A DNA stretch of 64,000 nt. Origin: Paracentrotus lividus (Eukaryota > Echinodermata > Echinoidea > Camarodonta > Echinidae). The stretch covers positions 1,030,061-1,094,060 of the forward strand of contig CALNVZ010002100.1 in assembly GCA_940671915.1 (NCBI GenBank). Reading direction: 5' to 3'. The notes below the pieces were generated by a model. The model ran no database searches. It was not told the origin of the DNA and was given only the letters and a program-made list of their open reading frames with translations. This document shows, piece by piece, positions 46,355 through 58,683 of this stretch. The first letter of the stretch is position 1; the number at the start of each line of letters is the position of its first letter. Position numbers and translations under genes: made by a program.

Positions 46355-47344
46355 GGTCTGCTTATACCATCGATTTCAAATGTATTTAGATAAAAGGCTG
46401 GAAAAATATCCAAGGTATGCCACAGGCTGTACGTTCGATGTTCAGTGAAAGAAAAATAGTAATTGAGAATAAAAATGGAGAAGGTTAAGGTTGTTTTCAA
46501 AAGATACATGTGGGCGAAAGAAATAAGAGTGCAGTAACTGATTACATTATATTATGTTTGAATTAACATTATATGATATTAAAGATAAGAATTAGCAGCA
46601 CACGCTCTATTTCTAGTCGTCTTATCTTCATGGATTCTCTTTGTACAACAGAAGTATATTTTGATGGAAAATATTCCAAATACAGTCATGTCTATAACAT
46701 CATCAACAAAAAAACAAAAAAAAATTGAGTAAAAAATGTATATCTGAAAAGTTATTCTATAAAATTCTTTACACGAGGAATGTGTATGTTCAAAATGAAT
46801 ATATAAATGAATATAACAAAAGATGTGGAATTGATCAGAAAGTAAATTATTTGAAAATTATCATTAAATGCTGTAAGAGGTTAATGTTGGTAGATATATT
46901 CTGAATATTATCGGGACAGTGAATTAACAATAGGTATAGATATCATCTATTTCGTATATCTTTGCATGACTTTATTCCCATGGTTATAAAGGAAATATCA
47001 ACACGAATACCAACACAAGATTGTTCTTTAAACATGTTAAATGACATAATATTGCATTAAATATCACGGAAGGAGCAAGGAATGAAATATTCAATCGATA
47101 ACGTTTATATCATCCTCGGAGCGAATTAGTTTCATATGACACGAGTTGAACGTTGTCAGCCAGTATTTGCTGAAAATTGCCTCTAACACAAGATTTTCTA
47201 TTTCAAGAGAGGAAAGAATGACTGCAATCAATATACACTTCCATATGTCGCGTCAAATAGAGGCATGACTTGGAATAGTTTAAATAGTTTTGTCTGTGAT
47301 AAAAAGAAAGAGATTTTATTAGGAAAGAAATTTTAAATGAAGAG
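46355..47344. other. AT-rich spacer
   Basis: No gene, RNA gene or repeat boundary seen. Confidence 0.5.
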
Positions 47345-48115
47345 GTAATTGGAATGGGTTGAAATGTCTACTAATAAAGCAGAGAGCTATTTGAGAATGG
47401 TTGAAAACTGTCTATTAGTCTGGGAGAGAGTTGTTTGAGAATGGTTGAGAACTGTCTATTAGTGAAGCAGAGAGCTATTTGAGTATTCTAATCCTCAGGC
47501 TCTGCACGTCAAATAAAGTAGCCTGCATATATTTTGGATCTCAGCAAATAGTCATGAAAGTCTCTTTCGATTAAGGATCCATATTAATCCCTTAATGACA
47601 AAATCTCGTTTTACATAACAGAAAATTGCCGCTAAAATGATTTAAGAATATTTCAGTATACAATATAGTATACAATGTTGCATTATAATAATTCTATCAT
47701 TGGACTTGAAAAAGAAGATATTCATTACATGCCGGGTCATATAATGAAGATAATTGCAGTGGGTTGAAAACTGTCTATTAGTAAAACAGAGAGCTATTTG
47801 AGAATGGTGGAAAACTGACTATTAGTCTGTGAGAGAGGTGTTTAAGTATAATCTTCAGGCTCTGCATATCAAATAGAGTAACCTGCATATATTTTTGATC
47901 TCAGCAAATTGTCATGAACAGCTAGGTCTCTTTCGATTAAGGATAAATTTCAAATTCTTAATTGACAAAAATCTCGTTTTACATAACAGAAATTTGCCAC
48001 TTAAAAGATTTAAGAACATTCCAGTATACAATGCTGCATACAATGTTGCTTTATGAATAATTTTAGCATTGGACTTGAAAAAAAAGGATGCTCATTATAA
48101 TCATGCCGAGTCACG
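47345..48115 (+). repeat. Tandem duplication, unit ~390 bp
   Basis: 47345-47740 and ~47750-48115 share, in order, AGAGAGCTATTTGAGAATGG, CAGGCTCTGCA, CTGCATATATTTT, CTCTTTCGATTAAGGAT, AATCTCGTTTTACATAACAG and CATTGGACTTGAAAAA. Within copy 1, ACTGTCTATTAGT plus GAGAGCTATTTGAG is itself repeated two to three times. Confidence 0.8.
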
Positions 48116-49940
48116 AGATGTGTCATGAATAGAGAAAATTCATTCGAATTACTCGCTCATATTACACGTACTTTATTTTTATATAAATCTTGTCATTTTT
48201 ATAGCAATGAAATAATGCGGGGAGGTGCGGGGGAGGTGTCCGGACACAAAAAAAAAAAACTTGTTTTTACGAATAGGCCAAAATAAAGGTTAAAAAGTAT
48301 ACTTATAATTGTTCTCTGACATTCTGATTCTGATTCTATTTTATGACATTTTGTACTGAAAAAATATATTGCTCGTAACACTTTTAAATTGTTGGTTAAA
48401 ATCCTATGACTGGACACCCAACCCGGCTTAATTTCTTTTATTGGTATAATATATTTTTATGATATATCTAATTCCCTTAATTCTCCTTTTATATTTGCAC
48501 ACGCGCTCCGCCCATCACTTCTATTTCTTTGCCCATCTCCCCTCCCTCCCTATTTCTCTCTCTCTCTCTGTCGCTCTCTCTCTCCCTATCTCTCTCTTTC
48601 TCCCCCCCCCCCCCCCCTCTCTCTCTCTCTTTCTCACTCCCTGCTATACATCCCTTTCGCTCTGGCTGTCTGTTTTTGATTTTGTCTGTATGTCTGCCTC
48701 TCTTTATGCCATGGACATCATCATCATCACCCAGCCTGTTTTGTGTTGAAGGCGGGATGCTTTGCCTCATAACAAGATTATAAGGTGACATTAAAGAATG
48801 TAATAGCCTAATACCTGACGTCACCATTAATGGGGCACACCTGCGTGGAGGCGTGATGAGGGTTAGATGTATTTGAGGAAGAAATAGAGCGAGAAAACCT
48901 TGGGGATAACAGATCAGATACTTTCCTTATTTACAGACTGGTCTTTAGGGTAGGTTTAATAGATAGGGATGTCATTAAACAGACATTTGCATCTCGTGTG
49001 GTCTTATCTATAGACCTATACCGATTGCAATGGATTTTTAAATTTGTCAGCAGGATCGCCATATCTCGGTTTTAAATTAAAGATTTTTTGTTCTTGATGT
49101 AAATATTTACCATGTCTACGTGAGAGATACAAATAGTATTTGGGGCCGAACACATGAGTTACATTTTATTATCGTACGGTATAGTAATTCTGATGACTTT
49201 TTTTTTGCATTCTCTCATGTTTTTTTGGAGAACTGTTTTCTTGTAGTTTATTTTGTTTACAGTCTATATGCACCTACTTTTTAAATGTTCTTTCTAAAGT
49301 AATATTAAAGATAAGGATCCGAATCATAACTTTTACCTTTGAAATTGAATTATTCCGACAACATGACAAGGCAGGTTAGCAAGGTAATCCGATGAAAATC
49401 CCAAAGGTGGCTGTTGAAAATAATATAAGAAAGAAAACATATTTATTCGAACACAATAGGATAAAAACGCAGTGACATTGTTCCCCTCAGTATATTGTAC
49501 TTGACACATAAACTCAAAAAATAATAGCTTTGTCTCTAAAACTACAGTGAAGGAGGATTTTGAGTGGATGTGAAACATACCCCCAGATATCAAGACATTC
49601 ATGTAATGGATCTCTTTACATAGCGATGGAGGTTAAGATGTTCCAGATATGCGAACAAGCAGATGAGGTATGAAATATGATATTGACCTTGAAAGTGAGA
49701 TTAAGGCATGACGAAGGTAGATAAAACGTTATATAGTTCCATCAACTCAATTCCCCTTTTCACTTTGTTCTTGTATTTTGTTTACAGATGAACAATAACC
49801 GTTGGATAGAGTCTGGAGATAAATGACGTTTCCAAGAAACATAAAGTACAACAAGGTACGAGGTACATTAATGTCGACAATGGCAAGAATATCTTGATCG
49901 TTTTTTAAGTCCTTACAGAAGGAGAGACGATTTAAAATGT
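48116..49940. other. Spacer with CT-rich low-complexity block
   Basis: A (CT)n/C-run block lies at ~48535-48650. No gene seen; ORFs here are repeat translation or lack recognisable content. Confidence 0.5.
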
Positions 49941-50181
49941 GTGCCTAGTAACATAAATGCTTACGATGGATAAAAAGTTACGATCGATTTCGTCTCGATA
50001 GCCTCATTATGGACAGGGTGCCCAAAAGTTGATGATCTTAATCCTAACCCTAGCCCTAACCATAATCTTAATCATATCCCAATCCTAATACTTGACTGTA
50101 CCTGTATTAAAAATTTATCCTTGCGAGATAAAATCAATGATAGCTTTTTATCCATCTTAAGTCTTTATGTTACAGGGCACT
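49941..50181. mobile_element. MITE of the AGTGCCCTGTAACAC family
   Basis: GTGCCTAGTAACATAAATGC at the left and TTATGTTACAGGGCAC at the right are diverged inverted ends. The centre GATGATCTTAATCCTAACCC, GCCCTAACCATAATCTTAA and TCCCAATCCTAAT words match the other two copies. Confidence 0.82.
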
Positions 50182-50723
50182 GTTTTGTTTAAAATCCTGC
50201 GACATGATTGGGACTAATAGATGTTTTCATTACATTGAGGATTTGCATTTTTTATTTTTTATTTTTTGTAAATCTGTAAGTACCTGTACTTGATGACTAC
50301 TTTCAATCATAAAGGAATGCAATTAGTAAAGTCGTATTTGCCAAATTAATCATTACTTCCATTATTCACTTAGTCAATACAGCTGTGATCTATACACAAC
50401 ATTCTCAATATTGATGATCGATAATTCATACGCTAGGTCAACCGGGTAATAATTAAAGATCAAACACAATTAAACAAGACAATTCAGATGGAAAACAATG
50501 ATATGAAAGTTTCAAATAGATATACAAATATGGTTATCACGTTTGTTTAATAACATGAAATCTTATGGGGTTGGTCTTTACGCACCTTTCAAGAAACGCT
50601 TCAGAAAATGTTTGTTCCAAATTAAAACCCTGTTCTTTCAACACTCTCTGGTAAAGTAAAAATAAATGAATCTAAGATCTAATATTTCGCATATAATTGT
50701 TCGTGTAGTCATATTAGCTCAAA
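50182..50723. other. AT-rich spacer
   Basis: No gene, RNA gene or repeat boundary seen. Confidence 0.5.
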
Positions 50724-51300
50724 CCTTGCTGGAAAGAACAAAGTGTCCCACATTGTAAAACACAACGTGAACCACAATGTGAACACACTGTAAATACACT
50801 GTGAACACAATACTAAATCATCTTCAAACTATTTAACACTGTGAACCACATCTTTACTGTGTGAAACCGCACACCACCATGTGAAAACTAGGTGGAAAAC
50901 CATATCACAGTATTAAATCATCACCACACTATTAGAGCAAAGCGTTTTAACATAGTCGAATATGTGAACACACTGTGAACACACTGTAAAAACACTGAAC
51001 ACACTGCATAAACACAGTGAACACACTGTAAAAGCACTGTAAACACACTGTAAAAACACTGTGAACACACTGCTAAAATATTGTGAACATCCGGTTAAAA
51101 CACTGTGAACACATTGTGAGCACACTGTGTACACACTGTGGGACACTGTATTCTTTCCAGCAGGGAATACTCCAAAAAACAATGCAATATCTTCTTCAGT
51201 ACATCATTAACACACTGTGAAAACACTCTGAGCACACTGCAAACACACTCTGAGCACCCTCTGAACACGCTGTAGCATACTGTGTTTTTCCAGCAGGGAA
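50724..51300. repeat. 11-bp-period satellite (GTGAACACACT) within inverted ends
   Basis: CTTGCTGGAAAGAA and GTGTCCCAC at the left match the inverse of GTGGGACACTG and TTCTTTCCAGCAGG at ~51137-51165. Between them are dozens of diverged GTGAACACACT / GTAAAAACACT units of 11 bp. A second TTTTCCAGCAGGGAATAAT end lies at ~51283. Cys/Val/Ser-rich minus-strand ORFs result from the 11-bp period. Confidence 0.75.
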
Positions 51301-51412
51301 TAATCCGAATAAACAATGTCATCTTCATTAGATGTGAACATATTGACACATAAACCAATAATCAATATCCTCTCCAAGTTAAGTAAAACAAAAATGCTCC
51401 AAAATGCTCAAA

Positions 51413-51660
51413 ATGCTTCAAATTTTATTGTCCGAAACAAAGGTAAACAAAAATTCTTTTTCCCTGTTTTTCGTGTGCCAGAACGCCGATGAGTAGCGCC
51501 AGATAGACGTTGCTCTATCCCCTTATTACTGAACGCCAAACAGAGTAGCGGCAACTACCATTTTTTTTTACGTCTTTTGGTAATGAAGCGGCCGGGGATC
51601 GAACTCACAACCTTCTGATTATGAGGCGGACGATCTATCCACTGAGCCAACACATCGATA
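51413..51660 (-). mobile_element. tRNA-Met-headed SINE, full-length copy
   Basis: Read on the minus strand, 51658 to ~51585 begins TTGGCTCAGTGGATAGATCG, has the anticodon loop CTCATAA (CAT, elongator Met-like) and box B GAGTTCGATCC. A body follows with TGGTAGTTGCCGCTACTC, AACGTCTATCTGGCGCTACT and GCGTTCTGGC, and it ends in GGACAATAAAATTTGAAGC. The acceptor stem does not pair well, so it is a SINE head and not a tRNA gene. 3' fragments lie at 37733 and 39227. Confidence 0.82.
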
Positions 51661-52318
51661 CAATAAGTAAAACATCCATGGTTATTATCCTCTAAACTAA
51701 TCATCAGAAAAATAATGTAGATAAGATGTAAACAATCAGCAATTCATTAACAATTCCCAACTGGCACGTTTACCTATACACAAGGCTATAAATATAGTCA
51801 TTCCACTGTTTACGCAATTAAAGGAGGAAAAACTTGCCAAAGTTGAGAGCAAAATGAAGGCATCACAATCACAATCTATATTATCTCCGTGAATCACTTG
51901 AGCAGACAAACGATAAAGGTATCACAGGCCGGAATGCACGGCAGCAACTGATGGCGGAGTGCAGTGCCTAGCTGTGTCTTGTTCGTGTGTGTTCGGTTGT
52001 TCCCTTGGATTGTTACGTCACATCTGCGTGGGCCAATAAGATGGGATATAGGAGGAGTACTGTAGAAGATGAGGGAAGCTCGTTCAAGCAGATGGGTCGT
52101 ATATTATGTCCATGGATCGTATTTGTTAATTGTTCCTCCGTATTTTTTTATTCCATAATCAAAGAAATAATCGACCAATATACTTGTACAGGATTGCCAG
52201 TGACAGCTATTAAAAAGCTAGTGAAAATAACGAAATGTAACGCAGACAACTCGACTAACATGACCGGAGTGACTATTGCCAAAATGATACGAGGGAGGTC
52301 AAAAAACTTTCGGCAATA
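51661..52318. other. Spacer; unrecognised ORF not called
   Basis: The plus-strand frame 51987-52367 (126 codons) shows no known domain and its end lies inside the MITE at 52319, so I do not call it a gene. Confidence 0.45.
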
Positions 52319-52833
52319 CAGTGCGTCCCAGAATAAAATAAACCCATTTTTGAGCTCCTCTAGCTGAAATGTATATTCTTTGTGATCTTTATTCTATATT
52401 CATATTAAAGAGTAACTCATATCCTGTCCATTGATACCAGATTTATACCTTTACTACCTAGATGATTGAGCACTTTGGCTTTCAAAAACCTTTGTCAGAA
52501 CCACCATGTACCAAGTTTTAGAAAAGTCAACCATCTGGATACCTGATAATTTATTCTTTGCCTGAGGTAAGCCCTCCTGAGTCATTCACAAGAACAATAT
52601 TATTGGTTTATTGGACTATTAAAATGCATCAATGTTTTCGACAAAACTTGGTACAAGATTTTGACATTAAAACCTTGGTGCTCAGTCAACCATAGTTGCA
52701 CTGATATGAATTTGTATCACTACACAGAATATGTGTCACTCTTTAGCATGAACAAATAATCAAGGTCAACTAAATTATATCCTGTCAATATGGGCTCCCA
52801 AATTGAGTTGTTGTTTTTTTCTAGGACGCTCTG
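52319..52833. mobile_element. Mariner-type MITE, CAGTGCGTCCCAGAA ends, 515 bp
   Basis: CAGTGCGTCCCAGAA and TTCTAGGACGCTCTG are inverted ends flanked by TA (52317-52318, 52834-52835). Long imperfect arms share ACTCATATCCTGTC/ATAGGACAGG-type and ACTTGGTAC/GTACCAAGTTTT blocks. No transposase frame. Confidence 0.85.
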
Positions 52834-52835
52834 TA

Positions 52836-54562
52836 TAATGGCGTTATAAAGTTCAAACTGCCAGAATAAGAAGGCTGTTTTCTTGTTTAGATCAGAAATT
52901 CAATATTACACATCATCAATAGAAAAATACTAGGGAGGATGGATGGCGGTCAGACAGTGCAATGGAACATCAATAAAATGTGACATTTGTAATGACAAGC
53001 AAGAGAATGAAGGAGTGAAATACAAGCTTCGGGTTGATCAGCTGGGGTCGTACCTTCATCTACGTGGTAGAAAATAGGAAGGGTGACAATATATGACCAT
53101 GAATATTATGACGATACATATCAGCGCATGGGAAATTAACACGTGTGCAGGGGCGATACATCGCCAATGATCGAGGAGTAGACGAGATAGATAGAGAGAT
53201 ATAGATGAGAGAGAAAGTGAAAGAAAGTGAAAAAAGGAAAAAGAAAGACGGATTGTAAGTGAATGAGAAACCTAATCTCCAACCAGGTGTGAGTTGTTTG
53301 TATGGATCTGATTTAAAAAGTGGATATGTATTCGAGACACGTTCATACGCCAACGCTCGTCTGCATGGACAAGTATGTATAACCTTGAAGTGTGCATTGG
53401 ATGGAATGGACATAAACAAATAGAGATTGGATCACTAGATTGTCATTCAAGTTCAAGATCGTCACAAAACAAAATGTGAACCATTAATTTGTGAATATTA
53501 TTTATATCTCACATCTATAATGCATCAGAACATTCCAATGAATATTAACTCACGATATTAACATTCTAAGCATTTTTTTTTCAACATAACCATTTAACTT
53601 ATCTTTCAATATTATAAGAGTATCAGTTATTGGGAATGGAGAAGGGTAATAATAACATTATGTTATGCAGGGCCAGTTGGGAGAACTATTCTTTAAGAAC
53701 TGAAGTGGCTACCATTGGTAAATAAGTTAATATTATTATTATTGTATATTATAGTTATTTTAAAAATAAATAGTAATGCAAATGGGGAAAATATATAGAA
53801 AATGAGATTATTTCCTTCTGCTCACATAGTATTATATATGGTAAATTTACTTTACTTGACTGTCAATATCGTATAGCGTCGCTCAACTTTGATATAATTT
53901 CAACATGTTAAAGCCTTTCTTTAACTGTGTATATACAATCATCATATGCATATGTACATAACGCAAGACCAGCGCATTGAAATTCGTGAAAATTTCTGAC
54001 AACGCGCACACGCAGCGTATACATAGACAACACATATGGAAATACCGAACGAATGCACATCGTTGGCTAAGCGTGCGCGACGATTAAGAAACGCACACCC
54101 AGCGCATACTGCTCGTTGGCCATGCGTGGTACATGCGACTGCGCCATTAAACAGCATACCGTATGTTGGTAGACACACCCCTTTATCTGGGAGGCACAAT
54201 ACCAGTCTCTTTCCGATCTGGAGATGAGCGAAACTATAGAAAGTTATCGCCTATGAATGCCTAGAGCTATGTTATATTGTCAACCACTGCTTGGAGGTGG
54301 GTTAACGAGTCAAACAGATGGTGAGTTTGGTTACGATTCTTTACCATCCACAAAGTGCAAAAACCTGGCAGAAACATAGTCCAACAATCTTGTTTTTCGC
54401 ATCTCTCTATAATTGGCGCGCACTTTCAGGTTTCTCTCCCCTCTCCATACACGTCCATCACGTGAAATAATCTTACAATACAGCATGAAAGTATAATGTA
54501 TTGCAATGGTTTATTATTATTATTTTGAACATATTATTTTGGAAAGTGATCACATAAACGTA
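52836..54562. other. AT-rich spacer
   Basis: GA-rich DNA near 53180-53250 and a CpG-richer patch near 54000-54180. No gene, RNA gene or repeat boundary seen. Confidence 0.5.
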
Positions 54563-54827
54563 CACTGTTAAGACAAAAGGGCCGTATTTTTTTTTTACAG
54601 TAAATTACAAGGAACTCTGCAGCGTGATACTTAACTGTAATTTTATTTTACAATAAGTTACTTCTAACAGTAAACTACTGTAAATAACCACCATATATAG
54701 ACACAGGAAAATATCGAAATGCTGTTATTTACAGTGCAACAGATTTGTCCTTGATTTACTGTACAAAAAAAAAAAAAAAAAAAAAAAAAAAATAATAATA
54801 CTGTATTACTTTTTTTTTTATTCACTG
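54563..54827. mobile_element. CACTGT-ended MITE, 265 bp, TA-flanked
   Basis: CACTGTTAAGACAAAAGG at the left and TTTATTCACTG at the right, with TA outside both. Internal TTTACAGTAAATTAC and GTGCAACAG / CTCTGCAGCGTG blocks match 30762-31520 and 61371-62209. Contains an A-run at ~54765-54790. Confidence 0.72.
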
Positions 54828-55510
54828 TATAACTCATTTTAATTTCAAATGAATGCAAATTTAGGAAAAATTTAATTTATGTGTTCGAACTAATGATCCC
54901 TATTTTATTAGGGACAAACGAACATTCGGAAGAATAAGTACCATTTTCCGTTAACCTACAATCATCGACAAAAAGACATTCTGAGAATATCTACATGAAG
55001 GAATTTAATGTATTGATTTTACTTAGACAGAGGTATTTTATTGGGAAAACCCCATATCTAATCAATCCTACCTCTCTTGAGATCCTTACCTGGATATTTT
55101 TTCTCTTTTTTCACAAAATAATAAGAAAAAAGATGCTGACTGCTTGGATTGTCAACGTTTAAGCTCTTGTTTCAAGTAATCCATATGAATATTGTCACAT
55201 GTAATTTTAGATCGTTGTTTACAGTTTTGTGATGCGATGAAGATATACGATGCATTTGAATGGTGGTATTTATCGTTATCTTATAAATGAGGCTGTTCTT
55301 GATCCAAATATCGAATGATTCATGATTAATAAAATGAGAAGAAGTAAGAAACAAAAAAGGAGGGGGAAATCACAAAAAGGATAGGGGAGAGAGAGAGAGA
55401 GACAGTGAGCGAGAGAGAGAAAGAGAGAGAGGGAGAGAGAGAGAGAAAGAGAAAGAGAGAGAGTGTGTGTGTGGGTGTGTGTGAGCGTGTTTGTGTGTGG
55501 GTGTGTTTGC

Positions 55511-55570
<60 letters not shown>

Positions 55571-56545
55571 CTGAGAGAGATAATATAGTATGTATAAAAG
55601 ATAGACAATTATGACTGTATGTTAATTGACTTAAATAAATATCGCATCCAAATAAAAAAAAAAAAATTGTTATAGCTATATGCTTTGGCACCATATTTCG
55701 TCATAAGAAGCACTGTAAAATATTATATATTTTGTTTATAAGCGTATGGAAATGGAACAGAATAATTGAAATTGATAAAGAGTGAAATTCATTTTCACGG
55801 TTATCAGAGCGTATCATTACATATTCAATTCTGAAACGCCCCTCAGGTGCAGTCGTATAATTGTTTTTTCTCCACCTACCTTTCAGCGTGCCAAGCTTGC
55901 GTTTACACGTTCACACGTGCCAATTAATTATCCTGGAATTTGTGTCCATGATAAATCATCAAACTGTCTGAATTATCGACATGGCGCAACGCATTGTTTC
56001 AATATCGTTATGACAAATTGGCAACTTTATGTCATACCATAATGAATATATTTGTTTTCTTGAAGCTATAAAAGAAAAATTCTAAATTCTCAAAAATGTT
56101 GTGAAAAAAAAGTATGGGCTTGCAAGTTCAAATGATTAGCTGTTACATTGAATCTCAAACTGAATTGACCAAACTCTTTTTATCGATTGATTTGCTAGTT
56201 ATAAGACACACGTATTTTGTGAAGCCACGAAAAGAATGATTCTTGATTATGAAAGAAAAAAGTGGTGTTTTTATTTTTTATTTTTATTTATTTATTTATT
56301 TATTTTTTTTTTTTTTTTTGGGGGGTGGGGTTCAAGGGCTTAACTTCACTCATACAGATATAATAATCAATTTAATTTGGGAAAAATGGTACAAATAAAA
56401 GAATATACACAACATAACAAACATCTCATAAAAATGTCAAAACCTTTTTCCGGAACAAATGAAGATTGACGATGGAAAAACGAATATTGATAACATTTCT
56501 ACCGTGGATACTGTCCAGGAAAAAAAAAAATAATTTCAATGCAAA
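54828..56545. other. Spacer with GA/GT microsatellite block
   Basis: (GA)n and (GT)n runs at ~55389-55575 and A/T runs near 56270-56320. ORFs over the microsatellite are its translation. No gene seen. Confidence 0.55.
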
Positions 56546-57007
56546 CGAATGTCGAGAGCTTCAAATATCATTTGCGAAAGATCATATTACAGTTTTTTAA
56601 ATATTTAACAGTGCTCTTTTTGTTATCATTATCATTATTAGTTTACAAGTATTGTTACACCTAACCCTTTATATATTTAATCATATTTCGCTTCTGTGGG
56701 TGATATTTTTTAACGTGACAGTTATTGTTTATGTTTGATGAATATTATTACAATCTCTGGCTTCAAAAGAATATTTGAGAAGCGGAAGCGTAGTTTGTGT
56801 TAAGCTCGTAATTGATGTTTTCTCTGTCTCTCACTCTCTTTCTCACTATCTCTCTCTGTCTCCTATCTTCCATTTTTATAAAATTCTGTCCACGTAATAT
56901 GAAGAGCATTCTGATTCTATTTTAAATCAACATTCCATTTTTTTTCCTCTTCCATGAATCTCGTTCTGTTTAGTTATGCTCGTAAGAGTATTTAATCTCT
57001 CTCTCTG

Positions 57008-57065
<58 letters not shown>

Positions 57066-57787
57066 TTTACACTCTCTCTCTCACTCCCCCTCCCTCATAT
57101 TTTTAAAAACTTTTTTAATATAATATGAAAAGCTGTTTATGTTCTGTCTATTTGTTTTGGGTTTAATATTTTTGTTTCTGATTCTATTTGGAATGTGAAT
57201 TCCTTTTTTCTTCTCTATCTCTTTCATGGATCTAGTAAATCTCATATGATGATTCTCTACCTTCTCTCTCTCTCTCTCTCTCTATTCATTTCTCTTCCTT
57301 CTTCGCTGACTACCATCAAATGTGACAAAGTCATAATAACGAATGTCGAGAGCTTCAAATATCATTTGCGAAAATCATATTACAGTTTTTAAATATTTAA
57401 CAGTGCTCTTTTTGTTATCATTATCATTATTAGTTACAAGTATTGTTACACCTAAACCCTTTATATATTTAATCATATTTCGCTTGTGGGTGATATTTTT
57501 TAACGTGACAGTTATTGTTTATGTTTGATGAATATTATTACAATCTCTGGCTCAAAAAAGAATATTTGAGAAGCGGAAGCGTAGTTTGTGTTAAGCTCGT
57601 AATTGAATGTTTTCTCTTGTCTCTCACTCTCTTTTCTCACTATCTCTCTCTGTCTCCTATCTTCCATTTTTATAAATTCTGTCCACGTAATATGAAGAGC
57701 ATTCTGATTCTATTTTAAATCAACATCCATTTTTTTTCCTTTCCATGAATCTCGTTCTGTTTAGTTATGCTCGTAAAGTAAGAGTTT

Positions 57788-57797
<10 letters not shown>
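56546..57797 (+). repeat. Near-identical ~455-bp direct duplication beside an assembly gap
   Basis: 56546-57004 and 57340-57797 match almost base for base from GAATGTCGAGAGCTTCAAAT to GTTTAGTTATGCTCGTAA. Nearly all differences are one- or two-base indels in short runs. A poorly conserved third relative may lie at ~57110-57260. Probably a patching artefact or a very recent duplication. Confidence 0.85.

Positions 57798-57878
<81 letters not shown>
57793..57878. repeat. (CT)n microsatellite at the gap edge
   Basis: Uninterrupted CT run ending shortly before the N block; its true length is unknown because the gap cuts it off. Confidence 0.95.
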
Positions 57879-57881
<3 letters not shown>

Positions 57882-57891
57882 TCTCTCTCAT

Positions 57892-57916
57892 NNNNNNNNN
57901 NNNNNNNNNNNNNNNN
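57892..57916. other. Assembly gap, 25 N
   Basis: Exactly 25 unknown bases. A fixed size like this is a placeholder and not a measured length. Confidence 0.98.
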
Positions 57917-58683
57917 AGCGTTGCCACAATATAATCAAACCTTGATTATTTACAGTTGCTTCGAGGATGAATGCATGTTCATAGATTCTATGGAAAGTAT
58001 AAGAGTATATTGAAAATGTGAGAGTACTTTTTTAACTGATACAATCTAGTCACGTATTTTTCAGTATAATATTTCCATAACGCTTTTGCGCCACGAATCT
58101 GCTGGTCCTTTGGGAAGGCGTGGTAGTTTGATCTTTTTCATATCAGAAACTGATATACTGCATGCCTTATGCTTTGCTATCATGTTTAGGTAAAACAAAT
58201 TGACAATATAAAGAGCTTTTCTATCAGACTGCGCTCTTTAAAGAAATTCACGTTATGTGAATTTTGGCAAACACTGTGGGCAAATAAATTCAAGGCAAAC
58301 AAAATCAAATTACAGACCGTTCACGGTATATATTCTGTGCAAATACATTAGTCAATTGGATAAAATGCGCGCCTTTGTCACACCTATCGTGTGGTGCATT
58401 TGATTTAATTCATTTTAGCAGAGTGTCAATACGATATTCATTAAATTGAATCATGCGTGTATTACATATGGATCTTAAAAGTAAAAACAAATATATGAAA
58501 CGTCTCGGAAAACTTATTTAACACATGTAATATGGAGAAAAAGGTGCTGTTTTAAACATTCTGTTGTCTTAAAGTCCCAGACCGGACCGAGAAATGAAAA
58601 CCAAATAACATATAAAAACGAAAGCGAATATTTCTTCCTAATACAACAATTCCAAATTTAAGCATTTTTATCTTCCATTTAGA
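57917..58683. other. AT-rich spacer
   Basis: No gene, RNA gene or repeat boundary seen. Confidence 0.5.

Noticed and set aside
50913-51358. Cys/Val/Ser-rich minus-strand ORFs that look like a repetitive secreted protein
   Set aside because: They are translations of the 11-bp GTGAACACACT satellite and have no start context or signal peptide.
51585-51658. Elongator tRNA-Met gene on the minus strand
   Set aside because: Box B and the CAT loop are good but the acceptor stem fails and a SINE body follows.
51987-52367. 126-codon plus-strand ORF
   Set aside because: No recognisable domain or splice context, and its 3' end lies inside the mariner-type MITE beginning at 52319.
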